A stretch of DNA of 54,704 bases from Actinomycetota bacterium. GTDB taxonomy: Bacteria > Actinomycetota > Coriobacteriia > Anaerosomatales > UBA912. The translations under genes were made by a program, and so were the position numbers. The number at the start of each line of letters is the position of its first letter. The first letter of the stretch is position 1. A model generated the notes under the pieces. That model made no database searches and was not told where the DNA came from. It was given only the letters and a program-made list of their open reading frames with translations. This document shows, in pieces, positions 17,116-24,646 of this stretch. Where the stretch lies: positions 1 to 54,704 of the forward strand of contig JAMDCK010000009.1 of the NCBI GenBank assembly GCA_023488435.1. The letters run 5' to 3'.

Positions 17116-18465
17116 TTAGGAAGTAGGCTTCCACCCGGTCGGTTCGTAGATGCAGTATGGCTCCGCCTCTAGGTAGTCGCCTGTGATCTCAAGCGATCTT
17201 GCGCGACATCCTCCACAGACCGCCTTGTACTCGCACGCCCCACACTTGCCTTTGAGCAGCGAATAGTCCCGCAGGTCGTTGAAGACCTTGCTCTCGGTCC
17301 AGATTTCAGAGAACGGCTGTTCCTTTACATTCCCCAACTGCATGTCGAAATACCCGCAAGGTTGGATGTCTCCGGTGTGGCTGATGAAGCAGAAGGTTAT
17401 CCCGCCAAGACACCCGCGCGTCATCGCGTCCAGCCCATACTCCTCGCGGGTGACCTTGCGGCCCTCCTTTTTGGCGAGCTGGCGGATGATCCGGTAGTAG
17501 TGAGGCGCATCCGTCGGCTTGAAGTGCAGCGGGCTCGTCTTCTGGCGCTCGTACGCCCACTCCAGCACGCGCTCGTACTCCTGCGGAGGGAGCTCCTCGG
17601 CGAGTATCTCGGCGCCTCGACCGGTCGGGACCAGCATGAAGATGTGGAACGCATCGACGCCGAGGGACTCAGCGAGCGTATGGATCTCCTCGAGGTATTC
17701 GGCGTTGCGAGTGGTGACCGTGGTGTTGATCTGCACGCCGACACCGTGGCGCTTGGCGATCTTGATGCCTTCGATCGTCTGCTCGAAGCAGCCGGGCTGG
17801 CCTCGGAAGGTATCGTGGCCCTCGGCGGTCGGGAAGTCTATCGAGACCGATATCCGAGGGATTCCGTGAGAGGCCATCTTGCCGGCTATCTCGTCGGTGA
17901 TCATGGTCGCGTTGGTGCCGATGACGGGCATACCGCCCTTTTCGTGCACGTAGTCGACGATCTCCCAGATGTCAGGGCGCATGAGCGGCTCGCCGCCGGT
18001 GAGGATGAAGATCGGGTTGGAGATCGTCACGATGTCGTCGATGACAGTCTTGATCTGGTCGAGAGTGAGCTCGCCCTCGTAGTGTCCGAACTCGGCTGCG
18101 GCGCGACAGTGGACGCACGACAGGTTGCAGCTGCGAGTGATCTCCCAGGCGATGATACGCGGGGCCTTGATGCCAGTGCGCTCCTCGTACGCAAGTGCCT
18201 GCGGGCCGCCTCCGGGCCGAAAGCCCGTCGAGCGCGCGCCGCCATGGCGCTGGCGGGTCATCGGGACTCCGGCGGGATGTCCGCCCGGAGCGCCGCCTGG
18301 GTGGACGGCTACGGCGACCCCTACTGTGCCGCAGGGTGCGCCCGCCTCGGCGAGCTCCTGTTCGTCGGGAGTGAACCTGCGCCCGTGATGGCGTGCCTGG
18401 GCCTCATCGCTGCAGCCTGCACAGCCTTCATCGGGTCGACCTGAGTGCTCGTCAGTGTGGCTCAT
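17116..18465 (-). CDS. ahbD: AhbD-like radical SAM/SPASM protein (heme synthase of siroheme route)
   Basis: A 449-residue radical SAM protein. The SAM cluster motif C-x3-C-x2-C is C113, C117, C120 in 'EITRSCNLSCVHCRAAAEFG', followed by 'IFILTGGEPLMRPD'. The C-terminal SPASM-type cysteines are in 'GCLGGITFCF', 'GDIQPCGYFDM' and 'KCGACEYKAVCGGCRA'. AhbD decarboxylates the two propionates of Fe-coproporphyrin to give heme; the position among hemB, hemL, hemA, hemC and hemD fits this. The related NirJ and AhbC cannot be excluded by eye. The first 100 residues are an unusual Cys/His/Gly-rich extension (C15, C18, C45). ATG 18465 lies 10 bases after hemB; ATG 18258 near residue 70 is the main alternative. 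Confidence 0.78.
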   Translation of the reverse strand: MSHTDEHSGRPDEGCAGCSDEAQARHHGRRFTPDEQELAEAGAPCGTVGVAVAVHPGGAPGGHPAGVPMTRQRHGGARSTGFRPGGGPQALAYEERTGIKAPRIIAWEITRSCNLSCVHCRAAAEFGHYEGELTLDQIKTVIDDIVTISNPIFILTGGEPLMRPDIWEIVDYVHEKGGMPVIGTNATMITDEIAGKMASHGIPRISVSIDFPTAEGHDTFRGQPGCFEQTIEGIKIAKRHGVGVQINTTVTTRNAEYLEEIHTLAESLGVDAFHIFMLVPTGRGAEILAEELPPQEYERVLEWAYERQKTSPLHFKPTDAPHYYRIIRQLAKKEGRKVTREEYGLDAMTRGCLGGITFCFISHTGDIQPCGYFDMQLGNVKEQPFSEIWTESKVFNDLRDYSLLKGKCGACEYKAVCGGCRARSLEITGDYLEAEPYCIYEPTGWKPTS

Positions 18466-18475
18466 GCGGTCGGAA

Positions 18476-19456
18476 TCATCCCTTCGCGAGCCAGCGTGCG
18501 GCATCTTTGGCGTGGTATGTGAGGATCATGTCGGCACCGGCACGCTTGAGGCTGGTAAGCGTCTCGAGCACGACTCGCCGCTCGTCGATCCAGCCATTGA
18601 GAGCAGCAGCCTTGACCATCGCGTATTCGCCGCTCACGTTGTATGCCGCGGTCGGGTAACCGAACTCGTCTTTGACCCTGCGGATGATATCCATGTATGC
18701 GAGCGCAGGCTTGACCATCACGATATCAGCCCCTTCGGCGATATCGAGCGCGGTCTCGCGCAACGCCTCCTCGCTGTTAGCGGGATCCATCTGGTAGCCC
18801 TCTCGGTCGCCGAAGGTGGGCGCGCTGTCCGCCGCATCCCGAAACGGCCCGTAGTAAGCACTCGCGTACTTCGCCGAGTAGGCCATGATCGGAACTGCCG
18901 AGAACCCCTCGGCGTCCAGCGCGGTGCGGATCGCTCCGACCCGTCCGTCCATCATGTCGCTGGGGGCCACCATGTCTGCGCCCGCCTCGGCATGGCTGAC
19001 GGCGGTGGCGGCAAGCAGCTCAAGGGTGACGTCGTTGATGACGCTGCCCTTCTCGTCGAGAAGTCCGCAGTGCCCATGGGCTGTGTACTCGCAGAGGCAA
19101 ACGTCGGTGATGACGAAGAAGTCGGGTGCGTGTTGCTTGATTGCCGAAACTGCCTGTTGGACTATGCCATCGGTGGCGTAAGCGCCGGTACCAGCCTCAT
19201 CCTTGGATTCGGGCAGGCCGAAGAGGATGACCGCGGGGATGCCAAGCGAGCGAAGCTCGTCGATCTCGCCGGGCAACTGGTCAAGTGAGAGCTGATAGAC
19301 CCCCGGCATCGACGCCACCCCGTCTCGATGGCCCGTCCCGGGCTTCACGAAGAGCGGGTATATCAGGTCATTTGTGTCCAGAACGGTTTCGCGCACCATC
19401 GATCGCAGTGTCTTGCTGGAGCGAAGCCGCCTGGGGCGATACTCTGGGAACTTCAT
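18476..19456 (-). CDS. hemB: Porphobilinogen synthase (5-aminolevulinate dehydratase), zinc type
   Basis: A 326-residue TIM-barrel enzyme that joins two aminolevulinates into porphobilinogen. The three zinc cysteines of the metal-dependent class are present (C120, C122, C130 in '[14 protein letters not shown]'), and the two active-site lysines are K196 ('AYSAKYAS') and K249 ('[10 protein letters not shown]'). Length and order match the family. The ATG at 19456 follows the small membrane protein gene by 14 bases, and the AhbD-like gene follows closely, so all are probably one transcript. Confidence 0.96.
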   Translation of the reverse strand: MKFPEYRPRRLRSSKTLRSMVRETVLDTNDLIYPLFVKPGTGHRDGVASMPGVYQLSLDQLPGEIDELRSLGIPAVILFGLPESKDEAGTGAYATDGIVQQAVSAIKQHAPDFFVITDVCLCEYTAHGHCGLLDEKGSVINDVTLELLAATAVSHAEAGADMVAPSDMMDGRVGAIRTALDAEGFSAVPIMAYSAKYASAYYGPFRDAADSAPTFGDREGYQMDPANSEEALRETALDIAEGADIVMVKPALAYMDIIRRVKDEFGYPTAAYNVSGEYAMVKAAALNGWIDERRVVLETLTSLKRAGADMILTYHAKDAARWLAKG

Positions 19457-19470
19457 GATCGATCGACCGC

Positions 19471-19800
19471 CTAATCAACGAACTTGTCGGTCTTGATCGG
19501 CCGCTTGCCCGCTGGCTCTTCCGCATCGTCTTCGGCGTCGTCTTCATCGTATCTCCAGCCATCATCGCCATCACTCGGCTGTGTTGTGCCATGAGAGGCC
19601 GCATGAACGGCACCATGGTGAACTGCATGCTTGCTGCAGCACTTTCCGGTGTGATGGTTCACGGCACGCCTGAGTATCAGAATGGCCCAGATTGCGATGA
19701 TCGGGATGACGATCCAGTAGAGAACCTGAGCAATCGAACCGAAGTAGAACATGAACTCCTGGAACTGAGCCTGAAAACCGGTAGGACCTGTAGCGCCCAT
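19471..19800 (-). CDS. Small single-pass membrane protein with His/Cys-rich and acidic tail
   Basis: A 109-residue protein of unknown function. The N-terminal 20 residues are polar-aromatic, followed by one membrane helix of about 23 residues ('[20 protein letters not shown]'). After it comes a short basic stretch and the segment '[20 protein letters not shown]', which packs six histidines and two cysteines and could bind a metal or heme. The last 40 residues are mostly Asp and Glu, ending in a short basic motif. The ATG at 19800 has AAGGAG 6 bases upstream; a longer frame running to 19953 crosses the tRNA gene and is not real. It lies between the tRNA and hemB in the heme run. A role in heme or metal handling is only a guess from position and composition. 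Confidence 0.7.
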   Translation of the reverse strand: MGATGPTGFQAQFQEFMFYFGSIAQVLYWIVIPIIAIWAILILRRAVNHHTGKCCSKHAVHHGAVHAASHGTTQPSDGDDGWRYDEDDAEDDAEEPAGKRPIKTDKFVD

Positions 19801-19875
19801 TCTGTGCTCCTTACTGTCGGGTGTACAAAACCGCTGGCCAAGACAACCATACTGAGTTGCCCTGGGGACTAAACA

Positions 19876-19951
19876 TGGTGGAGACGAGCGGATTCGAACC
19901 GCCGACCTCTGCCGTGCGAAGGCAGCGCTCTCCCAGCTGAGCCACGTCCCC
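19876..19951 (-). tRNA. tRNA-Ala (CGC anticodon)
   Basis: The 76-base sequence folds as a full cloverleaf. The acceptor stem GGGGACG pairs with CGTCTCC and contains the G3:U70 wobble that identifies alanine tRNAs. The D stem is GCTC/GAGC, the anticodon stem CTGCC/GGCAG encloses TTCGCAC with anticodon CGC, and the T loop is GGTTCGAATCC. The CCA end is encoded. It reads the alanine codon GCG, frequent in this GC-rich genome. It lies inside the heme gene run, between hemD and the small membrane protein gene. Confidence 0.95.
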
Positions 19952-19988
19952 ATTCGAACGTTCCGTCCTAGCTGGACGGCAAGGCAAC

Positions 19989-20017
19989 AGTGTGCCTAGC
20001 ATCGTGCTTATTGTCAA
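19989..20017 (-). promoter_or_regulatory. Candidate promoter of tRNA-Ala
   Basis: On the minus strand a perfect -35 TTGACA (20012-20017) is separated by 17 bases from CACACT (19989-19994), a 3-of-6 match to the -10 consensus. Transcription would start about 30 bases before the tRNA. It could also drive the small protein, hemB, ahbD and hemL downstream. Confidence 0.4.
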
Positions 20018-20025
20018 CGCAGCAC

Positions 20026-20826
20026 TCACGTTTTTCGCCCCGCAGAAACCCACTCCGCTATGGCCTCAACGAGCCCACCAACAGTGTGAGGATTCGCCTC
20101 TGCGGCCACGGTGTACCCAGCTGAGACGATCGCATCGGAAGTCACCGGACCAATCGAGGCCAGTGCGACACGGGTCAACGCGTCCTCAGCCTCGGTGTTG
20201 GCCGCAAGTCGCAAGAAACCGCTGACTGTGGATGGCGAGGTGAACGTAACCGCATCAACGCCTCCCTCGGCAAGGCGCGCCAGGGTCTGCGCGTCTCCGT
20301 CACCCACCACAGTGCGGTAGACCGGAGCCACATCCACCGATGCGCCCATCGCACGCAGTGTCTCGGGCAACACCTCGCGCGCCCTGAGCGCACGCGGCAG
20401 CAGAATCCGGCATCCCTCGCCGACTCCCGCCCGCTCGAATGCGTCAATGAGCCCTTCGGCGACGAAGTCATCGGGCACTAGGTCCGCCGTCAGGTCGTGT
20501 TGAGCAAGCAACGCTGCCGTCGAAGTGCCCACGGTCGCGATGCGTGCGCTTCGAAGGCTCTGGGGCTCTCGACCCAGGGCTTGCATCCGCGCAAGGAAGC
20601 ATCTGACCGCATTCGCCGAAGTGAACACGACCCAGTCATAGACCGCCAGACTCCCAATAGCTGTGTCAGCCGCGGCCCAGTCCGGCGGGTCAACGGTCTT
20701 TATCACCGGGAACTCAAGCACGCTGGCACCCGCCGATTCGAGTGCGGTGACAAGCTCTGCCGCCTGATGCCTTGCGCGGGTCACGACGATCGTGAGTCCT
20801 GTGAGCGGCTTGTCGGCGGAGTGCAA
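20026..20826 (-). CDS. hemD: Uroporphyrinogen-III synthase
   Basis: A 266-residue protein with the two-lobed HemD fold. 'LTIVVTRARHQAAELVTALE' is the typical start, 'YDWVVFTSANAVRCFLARM' and 'VDAVTFTSPSTVSGFLRLA' are the paired lobe motifs, and 'ALASIGPVTSDAIVSAGYTV' is the C-terminal family signature. It closes and inverts ring D of hydroxymethylbilane. Unlike many actinobacteria and clostridia, it is not fused to a uroporphyrinogen methyltransferase. The start is uncertain: TTG 20826 has GAGG 8 bases upstream, while ATG 20856 would overlap hemC by 20 bases without a ribosome site. Confidence 0.9.
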   Translation of the reverse strand: MHSADKPLTGLTIVVTRARHQAAELVTALESAGASVLEFPVIKTVDPPDWAAADTAIGSLAVYDWVVFTSANAVRCFLARMQALGREPQSLRSARIATVGTSTAALLAQHDLTADLVPDDFVAEGLIDAFERAGVGEGCRILLPRALRAREVLPETLRAMGASVDVAPVYRTVVGDGDAQTLARLAEGGVDAVTFTSPSTVSGFLRLAANTEAEDALTRVALASIGPVTSDAIVSAGYTVAAEANPHTVGGLVEAIAEWVSAGRKT

Positions 20827-20836
20827 GGAGCGAGCC

Positions 20837-21799
20837 TCAGCTTCCCAGCAAGCCATCGACGCTGTCGGCGCAACGGATCTCGGCGAGTATCTCTGTCGCA
20901 CCGAGTTCGCGCAGGCGAGCGACCATCGCATCGCCCAGTCCGACGGGATCGACGACGGGACCGCTCAGCGTGTCCCTGACGATGCGCTTCCCGTCGATCG
21001 AACCAACGAGCGCATCCATCACCAGCAGGTCGCCCTCGATGCGGGCGTTGGCGCCGATGGGTACCTGGCAGCCGCCCTCGAGCGAGCGCATGACGACCCG
21101 CTCGGCAGTGATGCAGGTGAAAGTCTCCGGATCATTGAGCTTCTCGCAGACGTCGAGCATGAAGGCGTCGTCCTCGCGGATCTCGACCGCGATCGCGCCC
21201 TGCCCCACCGCCGAGACCATCTGACCTGGATCGATGTAATGCGAGATGCGATCCGCCCAGCCGAGGCGAGCGATCCCGGCCGCAGCCAAGATGACGGCGT
21301 CGACCTCGCCTTCTTCGGCCTTGCGCATGCGTGTGTCAAGGTTCCCCCGTACGTCGACGATCTCGAGGTCCTCGCGGAGCGCAAGCACCTGAGCGCGGCG
21401 TCGCAGACTGCTCGTCCCGAGCTTGGCGCCCACCGGCAAGCTAGCCAGATCGAAGCTGCCGGGACCCGACACGAGCACATCGCGCGCATCGACCCTAGGC
21501 GGCGTAGCCGCTATGACGCAGCCTTCCGGGAGCTCGGTAGGGACGTCCTTCATCGAGTGGACACACAGGTCCACCATGCCTGCCAGAAGCTCCACTTCCA
21601 GCTCCTTGGTGAACAGCCCTTTGCCCCCCACCTTGGCCAGCGGGACGTCGAGTATCTTGTCGCCCGTGGTCTTGATGGTCTTGAGCTCGACCGGAAGTCC
21701 CGTAATCGACTCGAGCATCTGCTTTATGTAGTTCGACTGCCAGAGAGCCAGTTGGCTGCCTCTGGTGCCGATGACAAGTTTATCCCGGTCCACTGCCAA
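20837..21799 (-). CDS. hemC: Hydroxymethylbilane synthase (porphobilinogen deaminase)
   Basis: A 320-residue enzyme that polymerises four porphobilinogens. 'LVIGTRGSQLALWQSNYIK' opens the protein, 'GDKILDVPLAKVGGKGLFTK' and 'DLCVHSMKDVPTELPEG' build the active site, and the dipyrromethane cofactor is attached to C244 in 'LEGGCQVPIGANA'. TTG 21799 is taken as start because GGAG lies 6 bases upstream; GTG 21793 would shorten it by two residues. It sits between hemA and hemD in the usual hemACD order. Confidence 0.95.
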   Translation of the reverse strand: MAVDRDKLVIGTRGSQLALWQSNYIKQMLESITGLPVELKTIKTTGDKILDVPLAKVGGKGLFTKELEVELLAGMVDLCVHSMKDVPTELPEGCVIAATPPRVDARDVLVSGPGSFDLASLPVGAKLGTSSLRRRAQVLALREDLEIVDVRGNLDTRMRKAEEGEVDAVILAAAGIARLGWADRISHYIDPGQMVSAVGQGAIAVEIREDDAFMLDVCEKLNDPETFTCITAERVVMRSLEGGCQVPIGANARIEGDLLVMDALVGSIDGKRIVRDTLSGPVVDPVGLGDAMVARLRELGATEILAEIRCADSVDGLLGS

Positions 21800-21848
21800 G
21801 AATCTCTCCCATCTCTATCCCTCCAGGTCCGATGCCCGGAAGTAGGTG

Positions 21849-23180
21849 CTACTTTCGGTCTATCTTTCCAAGAAGGCTTCGCAAGAGTCCCAGGTGTGGA
21901 TTCTTCCCATCCGGGTTCGAGTCGAGGCCGTAGAGATACCTAGCGGCTTCCACATAGGCGACTCCGTACCTGTCGCCTGCTGCGGTCTTGAGTCGATTCG
22001 TGGGACCATGGAGCATCTTGTTGACGATCGATGCGGTCAGTGCCTCGACTGTCTGGATCTCCTTCTCCGAAAGGCCGCCAAGTCGCTTGAGGGCCTTCTC
22101 CATCTCGGTCTGTCGAATGCGCTCGGCCTTGGCTCGCATGGCGGCGACCGTTGGAACGACCTCCATCGAGTCAAGCCAAGTCTCGAAGGCGGTGATCTCC
22201 TCGGCGATTATCGCCTCGACACGCTTCGCCTCTTGCATGCGGTCGGATAGGTTCGACTGAACGACGCCGTTGAGACTGTCGATATCGTAGAGGAAGACGT
22301 CGTCCACGTTGTTGACCTCAGGGTCGATGTCACGAGGCACTGCGATGTCGATGAAGAACAGTGGACGGCCGCGACGGCCGCGCATGACCTGGGCGACTTC
22401 CTCGGCGGTGACCACGTACTCCGTAGCGGCTGTCGAGGAGATCACGATGTCCGCGTCACCCATACGCTCGAAGAGTCGATCGTAGCTAACGGGCTCCCCG
22501 CTACAGCGCTCGGCCAACTCACACGCGCGCTCGTAGGTACGGTTCGTGACGAACACCTTCGCCACGCCGTTGCATACGAGATGACGTGCAGTAAGCTCAC
22601 TCATCTTCCCGGCGCCGAGAAGTAGCACGACTCGACCGGACAGGTCGTCGAAGACTTTCTTGGCGAGTTCGACAGCCGCATAACTTACCGAGACGGCCGA
22701 TTCCCCAATGGCTGTCTCGCTCCTTACCCTTTTGCCGACCTCGAAGCTCTGTCGGAAAAGCTTGTTGAACACGCGCCCAGTCCCGTTGTGTTCGAAGCTG
22801 AGCTCATAAGCTTCCTTGAGCTGGCCGAGGATCTGCGCCTCGCCGATCACCATCGAATCAAGCGACGACACCACGCGAAACAGATGGCGGACGACGTCTT
22901 CTCCTCGGCGGGAGTACAGGTACTTCTCGAGCACGTCACGCGGGAGGGAGTGGTAGTCGACAAGGAAGCTGACGATCGCGTCGAGGCCGTCGTCCTCGGT
23001 TGCGGTAACGGCGTAGATCTCAGTGCGATTGCAAGTCGAGACGATGACCGCTTCGATCACGTCGGAGCCGTCCGTCAGTAGCCCTATGGCCTCTTCCTGT
23101 ACGTTGGCAGGAAAAGTCAGTTTCTCACGTATGTCTACGGGTGCCGTTTTGTGGCTCAGCCCGACCAGCGTCAGGTGCAT
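21849..23180 (-). CDS. hemA: Glutamyl-tRNA reductase
   Basis: A 443-residue enzyme reducing glutamyl-tRNA(Glu) to glutamate-1-semialdehyde. The catalytic cysteine is C50 in 'VIVSTCNRTEIY', 'GLSHKTAPVDIREKLTF' is the N-terminal signature, and 'VVLLLGAGKMSELTARHL' binds NADPH. The helical C-terminal dimerisation domain is complete. The ATG at 23180 matches family starts; the longer frame to 23252 has no support. The ribosome site is weak (GAGG 13 bases away). The 222-base gap upstream is the longest in the window and contains a perfect 15-base palindrome, so hemA probably begins its own transcript. Confidence 0.96.
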   Translation of the reverse strand: MHLTLVGLSHKTAPVDIREKLTFPANVQEEAIGLLTDGSDVIEAVIVSTCNRTEIYAVTATEDDGLDAIVSFLVDYHSLPRDVLEKYLYSRRGEDVVRHLFRVVSSLDSMVIGEAQILGQLKEAYELSFEHNGTGRVFNKLFRQSFEVGKRVRSETAIGESAVSVSYAAVELAKKVFDDLSGRVVLLLGAGKMSELTARHLVCNGVAKVFVTNRTYERACELAERCSGEPVSYDRLFERMGDADIVISSTAATEYVVTAEEVAQVMRGRRGRPLFFIDIAVPRDIDPEVNNVDDVFLYDIDSLNGVVQSNLSDRMQEAKRVEAIIAEEITAFETWLDSMEVVPTVAAMRAKAERIRQTEMEKALKRLGGLSEKEIQTVEALTASIVNKMLHGPTNRLKTAAGDRYGVAYVEAARYLYGLDSNPDGKNPHLGLLRSLLGKIDRK

Positions 23181-23402
23181 TCGATTTCTGTCGCCTCGCA
23201 GTTCGCTGGAAAAAGGTCGCCCCCGCCGGATTGGTGCGTGTTGTTCAGGCAAGCAGGTCCGGCGGGAGCGAAATCAAGTACACATTATGTGTAACTGTCG
23301 CACAACCCTGCACTTCACCTGAACGCTCCTGATTCTATCGCTTCAGTCCAGTACAGGCAACCTAAACCGCCGAAACAAACACGCGGATCCGGGTTCCTCA
23401 GG
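23181..23402. other. 222-base gap upstream of hemA
   Basis: The gap separates the SDR gene from hemA, both on the minus strand. It carries the palindrome at 23279-23293 and a CATAAT within it that could be a -10. I see no convincing reading frame, no T-rich terminator after the SDR gene and no known riboswitch fold. Confidence 0.5.
23279..23293. promoter_or_regulatory. 15-base palindrome upstream of hemA (candidate operator)
   Basis: TACACAT and ATGTGTA form a perfect 7-base inverted repeat around one central base, about 100 bases before the hemA ATG. On the minus strand it contains CATAAT, a 5-of-6 match to the -10 consensus, so a bound protein would block polymerase. The -35 (TGCAGG, 17 bases up) is weak. 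The regulator is unknown. Rex, DtxR/IdeR and FNR consensus sites do not match well. Confidence 0.4.
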
Positions 23403-24209
23403 CTACGGTTTCCCAACCTTACGGACCTCAGAATCGACTATGGAGTAGAAGACCTCGGGCAGTAGCCCCTTGAGCCTGAAGTAGAAGCTGCTTGTTGCGT
23501 CCGGGATGATGTGGAAGTGCCCCTTGGTCACTCCTTGGAGGATGGCGTCAGCCACCCTTGCAGGAGGTATGGCCTTGATCGACCCTGCGATCGCCTCGGT
23601 CTCGGGCGGGCGCATCGTGCGCTCGGTGGCAAGTGCCGGGGTGTCGGTATCGGGAGGACAGACCACATGCACGCTTATGCCCTTGGGCTTGAGTTCGCAA
23701 CGAAGGGCCTCGCTCAAGCCCATGACCGCATACTTTGCCGCCGAGTACCCGCTGTAGCCGTAGATTCCCAGGAACCCTGCAACACTGGAAACGTTGACTA
23801 TATGCCCGAATCCTCGCTCTATCATGTACGGGGCCGCTGCGCGGCATGGCCACATCACGCTGAAAAATCCGCTCTCGATGTTCCGGGTCAGGTTCTCAAT
23901 CGGCATCGTCACGAATTCGCCTGGTAAGATGACGCCGGCGCTGTTGACAAGGATATCAGGGACCATGTCGTCGTTCGCGAACCGATCGATAACAGCTTTG
24001 GCCTGCGAAAAACTCGACAGATCAGCCGCTGCCGTCATCACCCGCTGAGACGAATCGCGCCTGACGCCGTCGATCTCTTTAGCTGCCGAGGCAAGTCTGT
24101 CGGGATTGCGTGCGACAATAGCGACATCTGCCCCCGCCGAGAAGTAGGCCTTCGCGACCTCGAGCCCGATTCCGCTCGATCCGCCAGTCACGATAACCTT
24201 CTGGGACAC
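23403..24209 (-). CDS. SDR family NAD(P)-dependent oxidoreductase (KDSR-like)
   Basis: A 268-residue classical short-chain dehydrogenase. 'KVIVTGGSSGIGLEVAKAYF' is the cofactor motif, 'DILVNSAGVILPGEF' the N-x-A-G motif, 'IVNVSSVAGFLGIYGYSGYS' the catalytic serine and tyrosine region, with the lysine in 'AAKYAVMG'. The C-terminal 50 residues, ending in a hydrophobic stretch, resemble 3-ketodihydrosphingosine reductases and related membrane-associated SDRs, but the substrate cannot be fixed from sequence. GTG 24209 overlaps the stop of the precorrin-2 dehydrogenase gene by one base (TAGTG), with AAGGA 6 bases upstream, so it is co-translated within the heme operon. Whether it has a porphyrin or lipid role is open. 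Confidence 0.8.
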   Translation of the reverse strand: MSQKVIVTGGSSGIGLEVAKAYFSAGADVAIVARNPDRLASAAKEIDGVRRDSSQRVMTAAADLSSFSQAKAVIDRFANDDMVPDILVNSAGVILPGEFVTMPIENLTRNIESGFFSVMWPCRAAAPYMIERGFGHIVNVSSVAGFLGIYGYSGYSAAKYAVMGLSEALRCELKPKGISVHVVCPPDTDTPALATERTMRPPETEAIAGSIKAIPPARVADAILQGVTKGHFHIIPDATSSFYFRLKGLLPEVFYSIVDSEVRKVGKP

Positions 24210-24628
24210 TAGGATTCCTTCAGGTGATCGAGGTCGATGGCGGCCATCAATTCCGAATGCCGCTCGTGGACCGGTGTGATGAAATTGCCCAGACATGGCT
24301 CCTCGGCAATGCTGACCAAGCATCCCATGCCCTCGGCCTCTTGGTAGACGGCGCGGTCGGTCTCGACGCAGTCCGTGGCACTGAAGACTATGAACGCCCC
24401 CGCAAGATCCCCTCGAATGTAGCCACGTTGTTCGTGCTCTATCCTACCTTCGGCCACTAACAGGTCGATTCCAGGGGTGATCTGCGGGGCAATGACGAGA
24501 ACGTCGGCACCGAAATCAAGCATAGTGCCAACGGTCTCCTCGGCGACGGTTCCACCACCGATGATTACGACCAGTCGGCCTCGAATGTCCAGAAAGGCCG
24601 GGTAGTACCTTTCACCTGGCAAGAACAA
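24209..24628 (-). CDS. Short precorrin-2 dehydrogenase (SirC/Met8 N-terminal domain)
   Basis: A 139-residue Rossmann protein matching the first domain of CysG and Met8. 'FLDIRGRLVVIIGGGTVAEE' is the NAD site, 'GADVLVIAPQITPGIDLL' follows, and 'AFIVFSATDCVETDRAVYQE' contains the aspartate used for catalysis in the family. It oxidises precorrin-2 to sirohydrochlorin. The protein ends soon after 'LGNFITPVHER', so the helical dimerisation domain of 200-residue relatives is missing. The TTG start has GGAGG 5 bases upstream. It links uroporphyrinogen III to siroheme, fitting the AhbD-like gene in the same run. The uroporphyrinogen methyltransferase needed before it is not in the window. Confidence 0.8.
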   Translation of the reverse strand: MFLPGERYYPAFLDIRGRLVVIIGGGTVAEETVGTMLDFGADVLVIAPQITPGIDLLVAEGRIEHEQRGYIRGDLAGAFIVFSATDCVETDRAVYQEAEGMGCLVSIAEEPCLGNFITPVHERHSELMAAIDLDHLKES

Positions 24629-24646
24629 GTGCGCCTCCGATCAGGG

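Noticed and set aside
17362-18444. Plus-strand frame opposite the AhbD-like gene (360 codons)
   Set aside because: Shadow frame. The opposite strand carries the radical SAM and SPASM cysteines.
19801-19953. N-terminal extension of the small membrane protein frame
   Set aside because: It runs through tRNA-Ala; the ATG at 19800 has a strong ribosome site.
20792-21943. Plus-strand frame opposite hemD, hemC and hemA (383 codons)
   Set aside because: Crosses three gene boundaries and has no recognisable domain.
23285-23305. Rex-like site (TTGTG ... CACAT) upstream of hemA
   Set aside because: The spacing is nine bases instead of eight and the right half-site is imperfect. The 15-base palindrome nearby is the stronger signal.
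24209-24628. Pseudogene call for the short precorrin-2 dehydrogenase
   Set aside because: It keeps its NAD motif, catalytic aspartate, ribosome site and coupled downstream gene. No downstream frame resembles the missing domain, so a short functional protein is more likely.
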